A stretch of DNA of 64,000 nucleotides from Anaerolineales bacterium. GTDB lineage: Bacteria; Chloroflexota; Anaerolineae; 4572-78; J111. The position numbers and the translations under genes were made by a program. The notes beneath the pieces were generated by a model. The model ran no database searches. It saw nothing but the letters and a program-made list of their open reading frames with translations, and was not told where the DNA came from. The number at the start of each line of letters is the position of its first letter. Position 1 is the first letter of the stretch. Below, piece after piece: positions 32,663-41,177 of this stretch. Where the stretch lies: NCBI GenBank assembly GCA_015075185.1, contig JABTUW010000002.1, forward strand, positions 1,426,001 through 1,490,000, read 5' to 3'.

Positions 32663-35650
32663 TTACTTCTCTTGCAAGGCCGTCCACACCCGCTCTGGAG
32701 TCAAGGGAATGCGGCGCAGACGCGCCCCGGTCGCATTGAAAACGGCACTGGCCAGGGCCGGAGCAACGCCGTCCTTGGGGATTTCGGCCACCGCCTTGGC
32801 CCCGAACGGGCCGCTGGGCTCGATGGTCTGCACCAAAACGACTTCTACCTCCGGCATTTCGTCGGCCCGGTAAATTTTGTAAGGGCCAAGGGCCGGGTTG
32901 ACCATCCGCCCGTTTTCATCGTAAACCATTTCCTCGCAGTGGCCGTAGCCCAACGCCTGGGTCATGCCCCCTTCTACCTGGCCGCTGGCGGTGATCGGAT
33001 TGATGGCCATGCCGCAATCTACCGCCATGACCAGCTTTTTGACCGTCACCTGCCCGGTTTCGATGTCTACCTCGACTTCGGCAAATTGGCCGGCAAACGG
33101 CGGCGGAGAGTCAGGCGACACGTAGGAAGCCGTGGCCATAATCTGCCGCTGCTGGTCCTGGTGCAGTGAATGGAGAGCAACCTCACCCAGCGAAACCGAG
33201 CGCCCATCCGGGGCTTGGGCTTGCCGGTCACGCAGGGTGACGCCGCTCCAGTCGTCCAATCCCAGCATCAGCCCGACCCGCTCTTTGATCTGCTCCCGCA
33301 CTTGTTCGGCTGCTTTTTTGACTGCCGAGCCTGAGATATAGGTGGTGCTGGAAGCGTACGCGCCGGTGTCGAAGGGAGTCATATCCGTATCGCTGGAGTA
33401 GATGATAATATCCTCGGTGCGGACGCCCAACACTTCGGCGGCAATTTGGGCCAGGACGGTATCAGAGCCGGTGCCGAGGTCGGTTGCGCCGACCAGAACG
33501 TTGAAGGAGCCGTCGTCGTTGATCTTGATGCTGGCCCCGCCCATATCCAGGCCGGGAATAGCCGTACCGTGCATACAAACCGCCATCCCCAGGCCCCGGC
33601 GCAGGTGTGGCTTGCCGGGGACCATATTCCAGCCCGGCTCGTAGCGGCGATTCCAGTTGATGGCTTGCATGCCCTGGGCCATACACTCATTCAGGCCGCT
33701 GGTCCGAATGACCGGAATTGAGGAAACGTCGGCCTCACCTTCACCCAGTTGGGGGGCAATATCCATCGTATCGCCCACCTCGACCCAGTTCTTGCGTTTG
33801 AACTCGACGACATCCATGCCGATGGCAGCGGCGATCTCCTCCATGTGGCTTTCCAGGGCAAAGAGGGCCTGCGGCGCGCCGTAGCCGCGATACGCGCCGG
33901 GGACCGGGATGTTGGTGTAAGCCACCTTGCACTCAAACTTTTTGTGAGCGCAGCGGTAAGTGCTCAGGCCGCGCAGGCCGGTGACGGTCTGCACCGTCAA
34001 GCCGTGGGTGGCGTAGGGGCCGGTGTTGCCGATGACCGTCATCTCCTGGGCCACCAGCGTGCCGTCGTTTTTGATCCCGCTTCTGTACCTGATGGTCTGG
34101 GGATGCCGGGTGCGGCTGGACATGAACTCCTCGGCCCGGGTCAGCTCCAGCCGGACCGGTTTGCCGGTGGCAAGGGTCAAATGGCCGACAATATCCTCGA
34201 TCAACATTTCCTGCTTGGCCCCAAAACCGCCGCCGATACGCGGCTTGATGACCCGGATGCGCTTGACCGGCAGCCCCAGCAGCGGGGCGACCATGCGCCG
34301 CACGTGGAACGGCACCTGGGTCGAGGTGCGGATGACCAGCCGCTCGTCCGGGTCCCAATAGCTGATGGCGATGTGCGGCTCGATGGGGCACTGCTGCACT
34401 TGGTGGACGTAATAGTGGTGCTCAAAAACTTGATCCGACTCGGCCAAGCCCTGCTCGACGTCCCCGACCTCGGCGTGAATATGGTGGCTGATATTGTGGC
34501 CGGCATCGTAAGCGCCTTCCATATCCGGCTCGTCGTGGATAACCGGCGCGCCTTCTTTAATGGCCTCGTTCTCGTCAAAGACGGCCGGCAGCACCTCGTA
34601 GCTCACTTTGATGCGCTTGACGGCTTCCTCGGCAATTTCCAATGACTCGGCGGCGACGGCGGCTACCCGGTCCCCTACGTGGCGAACTTTGTTGTCAAAG
34701 CTGACCTGGTCGTAGGGCTTGGGATTGGGGTAAGATTGGCCGCCGGAAGCGTAGCGGACACGGGCCACGTTTTTGTAATGTAGCACGGCATGTACACCCG
34801 GTAGAGTGCGAGCTTCGCTGTCGTCAATATCCAGAATGCGGGCGTGGGCGTGGGGGCTGGTCAACAGCCTGGCGTAGAGCATACCGCGCATCTCAAAATC
34901 GTCCACAAAGGCGGGATTGCCTTTGACCAGTTTAACGGCATCCACTTTGGTTTCCGATTTGCCCACCACCTTTAAATCGGGCGCTTCCGGGGCGACCACG
35001 AACTTGGGCAGGGTAATCCGCTGCGTGCCGACCCCACCAGCCTGGGGGCCACTGCCGCCGCTCATCTCAGGGCCAATGTCTTCTCCACTGCTTCCCTGCT
35101 CCTCTGCCCCTCCACTAAAGAAGTCTCCAAAGTCGTGGCCCGGCAGAATGATCGGCGTGACGACATTGGGTTCCACGGTCGTCGGCTCTTCGCCGCGCAG
35201 GATGGCCGCCGCTTCCAGCACGGCCTGGACGGGCTTCACATAGCCGGTCTCCCGGTCGAGGATGCCGGAGAGGGCGTCGCGCACCTCGGCCTCGGTTGGA
35301 TCAGGATTTTTCTCCAGCAAAGCTTTAGCTGCCAGGATCATGGCCGGGGTGGAGTAGCCGGACTGAATGGCCCCGGTGCGGACGAACGCCTGCTGAATTG
35401 GATGCAGGTTCAATCCCTGCGACAGCCCCTCCACCGTCTCGATGGTATGGCCGTCGGCCTGGGCGGCCAGCATGACGTCGGTATTAACCAGGCGGCCGTC
35501 CAGCAGCACCGCCGAAGCGCCGGTCTCGCCGGTATGGCTGCCAAAGCGGACGCTCTGATAGCCCTCTCGCCGCAGCACCCGTAGTAAGGTGTCGCCCGGC
35601 GCGCAGGTAAAGCTCTTTTTTACACCGTTGATGGTTACGTTGATTTCCAT
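32663..35650 (-). CDS. Molybdenum hydroxylase (xanthine-dehydrogenase family) with cysteine-less [2Fe-2S] domain
   Basis: 995 residues: N-terminal ferredoxin-like plus Fer2_2-like domains (1-155), a low-complexity linker (about 160-215), and the Mo-binding large subunit (from about 225: DFEMRGMLYARLLTSPHAHARI, GGGFGAKQEMLIED, PGAYRGYGAPQALFALE, GPFGAKAVAEIPKDGVAPAL with the active-site Glu). All eight expected cluster cysteines are replaced (Ser38, Thr43, Ser46, Asp58, Ser97, Ser100, Asp132, Glu134). This is the layout of E. coli XdhD/YgfN and the selenium-linked group, which from memory also lack them. Substrate unknown. SD GAGGAGAA is good. The FAD subunit is encoded just upstream. Confidence 0.9.
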   Translation of the reverse strand: MEINVTINGVKKSFTCAPGDTLLRVLRREGYQSVRFGSHTGETGASAVLLDGRLVNTDVMLAAQADGHTIETVEGLSQGLNLHPIQQAFVRTGAIQSGYSTPAMILAAKALLEKNPDPTEAEVRDALSGILDRETGYVKPVQAVLEAAAILRGEEPTTVEPNVVTPIILPGHDFGDFFSGGAEEQGSSGEDIGPEMSGGSGPQAGGVGTQRITLPKFVVAPEAPDLKVVGKSETKVDAVKLVKGNPAFVDDFEMRGMLYARLLTSPHAHARILDIDDSEARTLPGVHAVLHYKNVARVRYASGGQSYPNPKPYDQVSFDNKVRHVGDRVAAVAAESLEIAEEAVKRIKVSYEVLPAVFDENEAIKEGAPVIHDEPDMEGAYDAGHNISHHIHAEVGDVEQGLAESDQVFEHHYYVHQVQQCPIEPHIAISYWDPDERLVIRTSTQVPFHVRRMVAPLLGLPVKRIRVIKPRIGGGFGAKQEMLIEDIVGHLTLATGKPVRLELTRAEEFMSSRTRHPQTIRYRSGIKNDGTLVAQEMTVIGNTGPYATHGLTVQTVTGLRGLSTYRCAHKKFECKVAYTNIPVPGAYRGYGAPQALFALESHMEEIAAAIGMDVVEFKRKNWVEVGDTMDIAPQLGEGEADVSSIPVIRTSGLNECMAQGMQAINWNRRYEPGWNMVPGKPHLRRGLGMAVCMHGTAIPGLDMGGASIKINDDGSFNVLVGATDLGTGSDTVLAQIAAEVLGVRTEDIIIYSSDTDMTPFDTGAYASSTTYISGSAVKKAAEQVREQIKERVGLMLGLDDWSGVTLRDRQAQAPDGRSVSLGEVALHSLHQDQQRQIMATASYVSPDSPPPFAGQFAEVEVDIETGQVTVKKLVMAVDCGMAINPITASGQVEGGMTQALGYGHCEEMVYDENGRMVNPALGPYKIYRADEMPEVEVVLVQTIEPSGPFGAKAVAEIPKDGVAPALASAVFNATGARLRRIPLTPERVWTALQEK

Positions 35651-35668
35651 AAATTTCTCCTCGAAAAC

Positions 35669-35738
35669 AGTGGTCAGTAGTCAGATGCCAGTAGTCAGAT
35701 AAGTTCTGCAATCCTGCGACTCTGTTACTCTGCTACCC
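35669..35738. repeat. Heptad-periodic repeat element
   Basis: CAGTGGT CAGTAGT CAGATGC CAGTAGT CAGATAA, then CCTGCGA CTCTGTT ACTCTGC TACC, the latter shared with 12807-12831. It separates the two Mo-hydroxylase subunit genes. Confidence 0.75.
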
Positions 35739-35749
35739 TTTTTATTAAT

Positions 35750-36496
35750 TTAGCTACTAACTTCGTTGATGACCCGTTGGGCCAGGGTAGCGGCCACCTG
35801 GCGGCGGTAGGCGCTGGAACCGCGAAAATCGCCGGGCGGATTGATGGCATTTTTGACATTATTGGGATCAACCAGGACCGGCGTTTGCGCTACGCCACAC
35901 AGGGCCAGATAGAGTGTTCCACTGGGAGCGAGGCGGGCGGTAGCGGCCACAATCGGCTGGTCGGCGGGGGTGCGGCCCACGCGGGCGCTGGCCGTTTTGC
36001 CGGTTGTGGCCAGGGAAACCGCAGTGACAAGGCCGCCAGCCAGGGCAGTGGATACGTCGCGCAGGAAATCTGCCAGGGACAGGCGTTTGGTTCCCTGCTT
36101 GGATTGGATTTGCACTTCCGCCTCAAAGACGAGCAGTGCTGCCAGCAGTTCACTCTCTCTGCTCGCTCCGGCGACGACCCCGCCGATGGTAGCAGCATGG
36201 CGGAAAGTATTGGGACCTTCACGGTGAGCGGCCTCACGCAGCAAAGCCGGGGCCTGGCTGTCTTCGACAAGGGTTTGCAGACGAACCATCGCTCCCAGGG
36301 TGAGGCGGTCGCCGCTGTAATTTACCTCGGTCAGCCCGAGTGCTTGCAAATCAACGACTTCATCTACCAGTTCATTCAGGTGGGCCGTAATATAGGTGCC
36401 GCCGCCCACAACGGCAGTATTGACGCCGGAGCGTGAGAGCAAGCTCAACGCGTCGTCCAGATTCACCGGACGATGGTATGCCTTAATATTGGGCAT
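35750..36496 (-). CDS. FAD-binding subunit of the molybdenum hydroxylase
   Basis: 248 residues of the xanthine-dehydrogenase FAD-subunit family (YgfM/CoxM-like): YHRPVNLDDALSLLSRSGVNTAVVGGGTYITAHL for the FAD pyrophosphate loop, LTLGAMVRLQTLVED, AATIGGVVAGASRESELLAALLVFEAEVQI, and a C-terminal CO-dehydrogenase flavoprotein domain (FRGSSAYRRQVAATLAQRVINEV). It passes electrons from the Mo site to an acceptor. The usual N-terminal VGGxT/NL pattern is kept, but with no [2Fe-2S] cysteines in the partner the electron route is unclear. SD GGAAGGA. Confidence 0.9.
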   Translation of the reverse strand: MPNIKAYHRPVNLDDALSLLSRSGVNTAVVGGGTYITAHLNELVDEVVDLQALGLTEVNYSGDRLTLGAMVRLQTLVEDSQAPALLREAAHREGPNTFRHAATIGGVVAGASRESELLAALLVFEAEVQIQSKQGTKRLSLADFLRDVSTALAGGLVTAVSLATTGKTASARVGRTPADQPIVAATARLAPSGTLYLALCGVAQTPVLVDPNNVKNAINPPGDFRGSSAYRRQVAATLAQRVINEVSS

Positions 36497-36550
36497 GGTT
36501 GGAGATCCTTCCTAAAGAAAATTATGATTTAGTAGCAAAATAACAGGATT

Positions 36551-36599
36551 CGTAGTGCGTGTTGTGCATTCCGTTAAGATTAAGCACCACGTAATACCA
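36551..36599. repeat. Heptad-periodic repeat element
   Basis: GTAGTGC GTGTTGT GCATTCC GTTAAGA TTAAGCA CCACGTA ATACC, period 7, between two minus-strand genes. Confidence 0.65.
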
Positions 36600-36604
36600 G
36601 TGTA

Positions 36605-37906
36605 TTACACCATCAATGCAAAGGGCCGCTCGACCAACTGTTTGATGCGCTGCAAAAATCTGGCGGCGGGTGCGCCGTCAATGGCGCGGTGGTCGAAGCT
36701 GAGGCTGAGGGCCATCATCTGGCGGATGACCACCTCGTTCTGGTGGACGACGGGTTTGGCCACGATCCGCCCGACCCCCAAAATGGCTAATTGAGGTGGA
36801 TTGATGATCGGGGTGAAGCCGTCAACTTCAAACGCGCCCAGGTTAGTCAGGGTGAAGGTGCCCCCGGCCAGGTCGTCAGGACGCAATTGGCCGCTAGTTG
36901 CCCGTTCGATCAACACAGCATAGCCCTGCTGAATCGCGGTTAAACTCAAGGTGTCCACCCGGGCCAGCACCGGGGTCGTCAAACCGCGTTCGGTGTCAAC
37001 AGCCAGGGCGATATTGATCTCCGGCTGCAAGCGAATCCCCTTGGCCGCCTGGTCAAAGACCGCATTGAACTGGGGCTGCTCGCGTAATGTTTTAGCGCAA
37101 ATGGCGGCCAGCAGGGTATTGTAGCCAATCTTCTGCTCCGGGGGTAATTCGGCGTTGAGCTGTGTTCTGGCTTCAACCAGGTAGGTCGCCTCTGCCTCGG
37201 TGAAGAGCGTGACATGCGGCGCGGTAAAAGCACTTTGACTCAGACGCTCGGCAATTACCTGGCGGGTTGCACTCAATGGGATTAATTCGCCTGGTAGAGC
37301 CGGTGAAACGGTTTGGGAGGCCCGGACTACATCCTCTTTGGTGATGCGGCCGGAGTTTGCGCCAGCAGCTACCGCAGCCGGGTCAAGCTGCTGTTCCGCC
37401 GCCATGCGCCGGGCGACAGGAGTCAGCTTGGGCGCAGACGTTTCTTTAGTTTGGCCGGCCCACCACCGCTCAACATCAGTCAGTTGAATCCGCCCGTCGG
37501 GGCCGCTGCCCTGAAGTTGGCGCAAGTCCACGTGCAGTTCATGAGCGCGGGCTTTGGCCCGAGGAGTCGCGGGCAGGCGATGAGCCTGGTTTTCGACAGA
37601 AAGAGGCGTGCTGAGGGGGGGAACGGCTGGTTTTTGAAGTGCAGGCGCAGCAGAGATTACAGTGACAGGTTGGCTTCGCGCTCCCACAACGCATACAGGC
37701 GTGCCACAGGGCACCGTTTGGCCGGCTGCGACCAAAATTTCACTCAATATTCCGGCGGTGGGGGACTCAAACTCCAGCGCTGACTTTTCGCTTTCAAATT
37801 CAAACAAAATCTCCCCTGGCTCAACCGGGTCGCCTTCGGCTTTGCGCCAGCGGGTCAGGGTTCCCTCGGTCATGGTCAGGCCCAGTTTTGGCATGATAAT
37901 CTGCAT
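36605..37906 (-). CDS. Lipoyl-dependent acyltransferase (2-oxoacid dehydrogenase E2 type)
   Basis: 433 residues: lipoyl domain at 1-78 (MPKLGLTMTEGTLTRWRKAEGDPVEPGEILFEFESEKSALEFES, modified Lys in ESEKS), a first E3/E1-binding domain (ATPRAKARAHELHVDLRQLQGSGPDGRIQLTDVERW), a second one (LTPVARRMAAEQQLDPAAVAAGANSGRITKEDVVRA) and the catalytic domain, ending with FDHRAIDGAPAARFLQRIKQLVE (catalytic HxxxD). It moves acyl groups from lipoate to CoA. No E1 or E3 gene is adjacent, so the complex must be assembled from elsewhere or it acts in another acyl transfer. Location next to the Mo-hydroxylase is notable. Confidence 0.9.
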   Translation of the reverse strand: MQIIMPKLGLTMTEGTLTRWRKAEGDPVEPGEILFEFESEKSALEFESPTAGILSEILVAAGQTVPCGTPVCVVGARSQPVTVISAAPALQKPAVPPLSTPLSVENQAHRLPATPRAKARAHELHVDLRQLQGSGPDGRIQLTDVERWWAGQTKETSAPKLTPVARRMAAEQQLDPAAVAAGANSGRITKEDVVRASQTVSPALPGELIPLSATRQVIAERLSQSAFTAPHVTLFTEAEATYLVEARTQLNAELPPEQKIGYNTLLAAICAKTLREQPQFNAVFDQAAKGIRLQPEINIALAVDTERGLTTPVLARVDTLSLTAIQQGYAVLIERATSGQLRPDDLAGGTFTLTNLGAFEVDGFTPIINPPQLAILGVGRIVAKPVVHQNEVVIRQMMALSLSFDHRAIDGAPAARFLQRIKQLVERPFALMV

Positions 37907-38057
37907 TGATTCATCCCGATCTATGTCTAGAGTTAACCGGCTGTGGAAAAGCGCGCCGGGGCATGATAATCAAAGATACAGATTAAGTCAATTAAAAAGA
38001 GCTGACAGGTTTTTAAAACCTTCCAACTCTGCCAAAAATTTGAGACATACCCCGGCA

Positions 38058-38085
38058 TTGACACCTGTTGGCGGATGCGTATAAT
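38058..38085 (+). promoter_or_regulatory. Consensus sigma70 promoter for the 37-residue peptide gene
   Basis: Perfect TTGACA (38058-38063) and perfect TATAAT (38080-38085), spacing 16. It faces 38200-38313 and leaves a leader of about 108 nt holding a heptad element. Confidence 0.75.
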
Positions 38086-38093
38086 AGGGGGAG

Positions 38094-38170
38094 TTGCTGC
38101 AAGTAACAGGTTGCAAGCGGCCAAAAGGCTATTGCAACCGGTAATTTATAACCTGCAACCTGCGAAACCT
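38094..38170. repeat. Heptad-periodic inverted repeat in the small-ORF leader
   Basis: GTTGCTG CAAGTAA CAGGTTG CAAGCGG ... ATTGCAA CCGGTAA TTTATAA CCTGCAA CCTGCGA. Arms are complementary. It lies between the promoter and the ribosome site. Confidence 0.75.
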
Positions 38171-38199
38171 ATAAATTTCAATGAGGAAGGGAACATGCT

Positions 38200-38313
38200 A
38201 TGAATGAAGGTCTTATCATCACACTGCTCATCGTCAATATCGCTCTGAGTGCTGCTGCCCTGTTGGGTGTTTTTGTCGCCCTCGGCATGATGAGTCGAGG
38301 CAAAGGGGAGTAA
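38200..38313 (+). CDS. 37-residue membrane peptide
   Basis: ATG at 38200 with GAGGAAGGG 10 bases before it, reading MNEGLIITLLIVNIALSAAALLGVFVALGMMSRGKGE. Residues 5-30 form one transmembrane helix and the tail is basic. It has a consensus promoter (38058-38085) and an intrinsic terminator (38337-38364), so it is a complete transcription unit. Such single-helix peptides are usually accessory subunits of membrane complexes, regulators or toxins; nothing here decides. Confidence 0.7.
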   Translation: MNEGLIITLLIVNIALSAAALLGVFVALGMMSRGKGE

Positions 38314-38336
38314 TTTACTTTGTTTTTGAAACACTG

Positions 38337-38364
38337 AAAGGGTTGCCGGGGGGCAGCCCTTTTT
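38337..38364 (+). terminator. Rho-independent terminator of the small-peptide gene
   Basis: AAAGGGTTGCC pairs with GGCAGCCCTTT (one G-T pair), loop GGGG, followed by TTGTTTTG, 24 bases after the stop codon. Confidence 0.85.
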
Positions 38365-38525
38365 GTTTTGGGCTGACTGCTCTGTTGGGTAGTGGTTAAA
38401 TTGCAGGTGATGGTTAGGGACTCCATCACTTACTTTGCGGCCACAACCCTCTGTTGAAGCTTGTGCCAGGCCCAATTTCTATGTAAAATAGTATTATGTA
38501 GAAATTTCCCTCCAGGATAAAAGCT

Positions 38526-39659
38526 ATGGACCTAAAGATCAAAGATGTGCGGGCAGAGATGCCAAATTACGCAAATTATAAGGACTGGCAGCGCCCCGGC
38601 CCGATTCTGGGCATTGCCGTTCATCACTCCGCCACGGCTGATCGAACAACCGGTGCGCCGATTGGCAATGCCCACACCTTCTTTGATTATCACGTAAATC
38701 AGCGGGGTTGGGCGCACGGCGGCTACAATTATGTCATCACCGGCAGTGGTGACATTGAATATGCCCTGGACGAAAAAATCGCCGCCTACCACGCCGGTTT
38801 TGCCGACCCGGATAATTCCGAAGGTTTGGAACAGGGCCAATATTGGAATAACCACTACCTGGCCGTCTGTCTGGCCGGCTGGTTTAGCCAGGGACGAACC
38901 TACCGCGACGACGCCGGACGTACTCAGCCCATCCCCAACAATTTCACCGGCCCCAGCCCGGCCCAAATGGAATCGCTGCTGGCTTTGCTGCAGCAGCTAC
39001 GGAAAAAGTATAACCTTCCGGTTGAGAACGTGCGGGGCCACCGCGAGCTGGCCGGCAACGCAACCACCTGCCCCGGTCCCAATCTTGACCCGGCCCAAAT
39101 TCGGGTGGCGCTTCGAGCTGCTGACGAGGCTGAACCGCGGCCCCAGCTTGAGCCTGATATCCCTTCTAGTGTAGCTCCTGGGGAGCATGTCCTCTTGTTG
39201 CCTGACACCGATAAATACTTCAACGCGGCGATGGCCTATATCTGGAAATTTCAGCCTGACGTCAGCTTTGCGGTTGACGAAGCGCGCGGGCGCTGGCCCT
39301 ATGTGACGGTGGTAGGTAATCCTGAAGCGATTAGCGATGACCAATTGGCCCGGCTGCGCGTCGGCGGGGCTAAACTGGTCCAGCGCATTGCCGGTGACCC
39401 AACTGCCGCCCAGACAACACTGGATAAATTGGCTGAAACTGGCCTGCGCTTTTTAACCAAACCCGACCAACCTGCACCTCCACCGGGATCGTGGCGGAGC
39501 TATACGGTTCAACCGGGCGATACTCTGTCGTTGATTGCCCGCCAATTGTACGGAGACGCCCAATTATGGCCGATTATCTTTGAAGCTAACCAGGATATTC
39601 TAAGCGACCCCAGCCGCCTGCGTCCCGGACAAGTCCTAAAAATTCCACCCAAACCATAA
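38526..39659 (+). CDS. N-acetylmuramoyl-L-alanine amidase (PGRP type) with LysM
   Basis: 377 residues. Amidase_2/PGRP domain at about 20-195 with GIAVHHSATADRTTG (Zn His), GWAHGGYNYVITGSGDIEYALDEKIAAYHAG and NVRGHRELAGNATTCPGPNLD (second Zn His and Cys). A middle part of about 120 residues is unassigned, and a LysM repeat closes the protein (YTVQPGDTLSLIARQLYGDAQLWPIIFEANQDILSDPSRLRPGQVLKIP). It cleaves the peptide from muramic acid, or binds peptidoglycan. No signal peptide is visible, so export is unclear. SD CAGGA. Confidence 0.9.
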   Translation: MDLKIKDVRAEMPNYANYKDWQRPGPILGIAVHHSATADRTTGAPIGNAHTFFDYHVNQRGWAHGGYNYVITGSGDIEYALDEKIAAYHAGFADPDNSEGLEQGQYWNNHYLAVCLAGWFSQGRTYRDDAGRTQPIPNNFTGPSPAQMESLLALLQQLRKKYNLPVENVRGHRELAGNATTCPGPNLDPAQIRVALRAADEAEPRPQLEPDIPSSVAPGEHVLLLPDTDKYFNAAMAYIWKFQPDVSFAVDEARGRWPYVTVVGNPEAISDDQLARLRVGGAKLVQRIAGDPTAAQTTLDKLAETGLRFLTKPDQPAPPPGSWRSYTVQPGDTLSLIARQLYGDAQLWPIIFEANQDILSDPSRLRPGQVLKIPPKP

Positions 39660-39660
39660 T

Positions 39661-39742
39661 AGGAAGTAGGTAGTAAGGAGTAAGGAATAAGAACTTTTCT
39701 TCCCTCCCCTACTCCCTACTCCCTACTCCTTACTCCCTACAC
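39661..39742. repeat. Heptad-periodic inverted repeat element
   Basis: GTAGGTA GTAAGGA GTAAGGA ATAAGAA on the left; TACTCCC TACTCCC TACTCCT TACTCCC TACAC on the right. The arms are complementary with few mismatches. It ends directly at the ATG of the next gene and displaces any SD. Confidence 0.8.
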
Positions 39743-39743
39743 T

Positions 39744-41012
39744 ATGGCAAAACGCAGATCACAACTCTTAGAAATACTCTATTCCAAAGGGCCGGCAGCG
39801 GCGGTTATGAAAGCGGTCAAAGACCGTGACCGGGGACTGGCCAGCAACTTGCGCTATCCGTTCCTGGCAATTGTCGGCCAGTCGGAGATGAAGATGGCGC
39901 TGATTCTGGCCCTCATCAACCGGGCCATGGGCGGCGTCTTGCTGATTGGCGCGCGAGGCACCGCCAAAACTACGGCAGTACGCGGCCTGGTTGATTTGAT
40001 GCCGGTCGTCGAGCGCAGCACGTGTGAATACGGCTGTGAGCCGGAGGATCTGTATCGTTATGGTATAGATGGAGTGTGCAGCGAGTGCGCCCAAAAACTG
40101 GGCATGGGTGACCCGATTACCACCTCCGAATTGATGCGGTTGGTCGAGCTGCCGCTCAATGCCCGCCTGGATGACGTGGTCGGCGGCATCAGCGAGCGGG
40201 TTGCCTTGGAACAGCAGCGGGTTTTGTTGGAGCGGGGCATTTTGTCACAGGCCGATCAAAACCTGCTCTACATTGACGAAGTCAATCTGTTGGACGACAT
40301 GATTATTGACGCGATTCTGGATGCTGCCGCCCAGGGCCAGTACACCGTTCGCCGGGGACCGCTAGCCGCCACCTATCGCTCGCGTTTGACCCTGGTCGGT
40401 TCAATGAATCCAGAGGAGGGTAATCTGCGCCCCCAAATTCAAGATCGTTTCGGCTTGCGGGTGTTGGTGCGGGGGGCCAGTGATGTCGCAGAGCGATTGG
40501 AAATCTATCATCGGGCCAAAGCCTATAAGGAAAAACCTTACAAATTTGTGCTGGATTGGGCAGCGGAAACCGATGCGGCGGCCTTTGAAGTGGTCGAGGC
40601 CCGCAAGCGGCTGCCTCAGGTGGTCTTTGGCGAAGGAGTGGAAGCTGAAGGTCTGCGCTGGATTGAGCAGCTAAAAATTGACAGCCACCGCGCCGAGATG
40701 ACCTTATTGGAAGCAGCGCGGGCCCTGGCCGCCGCCGACGACCGCCTGGAAGTGACCCTGGATGACCTGCGGCTGGTCGCCCCTTTGGCGCTGCGCCAGC
40801 GCCAAACCGACTTTGCCGGCAAATATTTTGCCGCTCAACAGGAGGAAGATACCAAAATCCAGGCCGTGATCAAAGGCAGCAAGAAGAGAAGCAGCCCCAG
40901 GACGCGCGTCAGGTCCTCCCCTTCGACCAAGGAAACAGCTTCACTTAATGGCCAAAGCGTCCAGAATGAAACGTCTGCTGAAGCGGCAGCCTCGCCTAAA
41001 ACAGAAGCGTAA
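39744..41012 (+). CDS. Magnesium-chelatase subunit I-type AAA+ ATPase
   Basis: 422 residues. Walker A at about 69-77 (GARGTAKTT), Walker B LLYIDEVNLLDD, sensor-1 region VGSMNPEEG and RFGLRV. Cysteines in a CEYGC...CSEC arrangement (about residues 94-112) probably bind metal, as seen in BchI-like proteins of non-phototrophs. It hydrolyses ATP to drive a metal-chelatase or a VWA partner protein. No bch genes are present, so it is not evidence of photosynthesis. No SD is visible because a heptad element runs up to the start. Confidence 0.85.
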   Translation: MAKRRSQLLEILYSKGPAAAVMKAVKDRDRGLASNLRYPFLAIVGQSEMKMALILALINRAMGGVLLIGARGTAKTTAVRGLVDLMPVVERSTCEYGCEPEDLYRYGIDGVCSECAQKLGMGDPITTSELMRLVELPLNARLDDVVGGISERVALEQQRVLLERGILSQADQNLLYIDEVNLLDDMIIDAILDAAAQGQYTVRRGPLAATYRSRLTLVGSMNPEEGNLRPQIQDRFGLRVLVRGASDVAERLEIYHRAKAYKEKPYKFVLDWAAETDAAAFEVVEARKRLPQVVFGEGVEAEGLRWIEQLKIDSHRAEMTLLEAARALAAADDRLEVTLDDLRLVAPLALRQRQTDFAGKYFAAQQEEDTKIQAVIKGSKKRSSPRTRVRSSPSTKETASLNGQSVQNETSAEAAASPKTEA

Positions 41013-41140
41013 TTAACAAGTTCGACGTTTTATACAAAATAGACAGGATTTACAGGATTAACAAGATTTTTGAGCTTTTTCATCCTGTAAATCTTGCCGT
41101 AGGTCCTGTCGAGAAAGTAAAAACTCCTAACTGAGGTTAA
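41013..41140. mobile_element. MITE-like element C directly after the chelatase stop
   Basis: Begins TTAACAAGTTCGACG immediately after the TAA of the preceding gene and ends near AACTGAGGTTAA. Over about 100 bases it is the inverted homologue of element A (7212-7341): both carry GACAGGATTTACAGG-type and CTTGCCGTAGGTCCTGTCGAG words. The inner part is heptad-periodic. Confidence 0.6.
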
Positions 41141-41177
41141 TCAGGATCAACATCTCTCTAGAAGCGGGGTGCAGAAT

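Noticed and set aside
39744..41012. Mg-chelatase-type ATPase as evidence of phototrophy
   Set aside because: No other bch, puf or rhodopsin genes; BchI-like ATPases are common in non-phototrophs.
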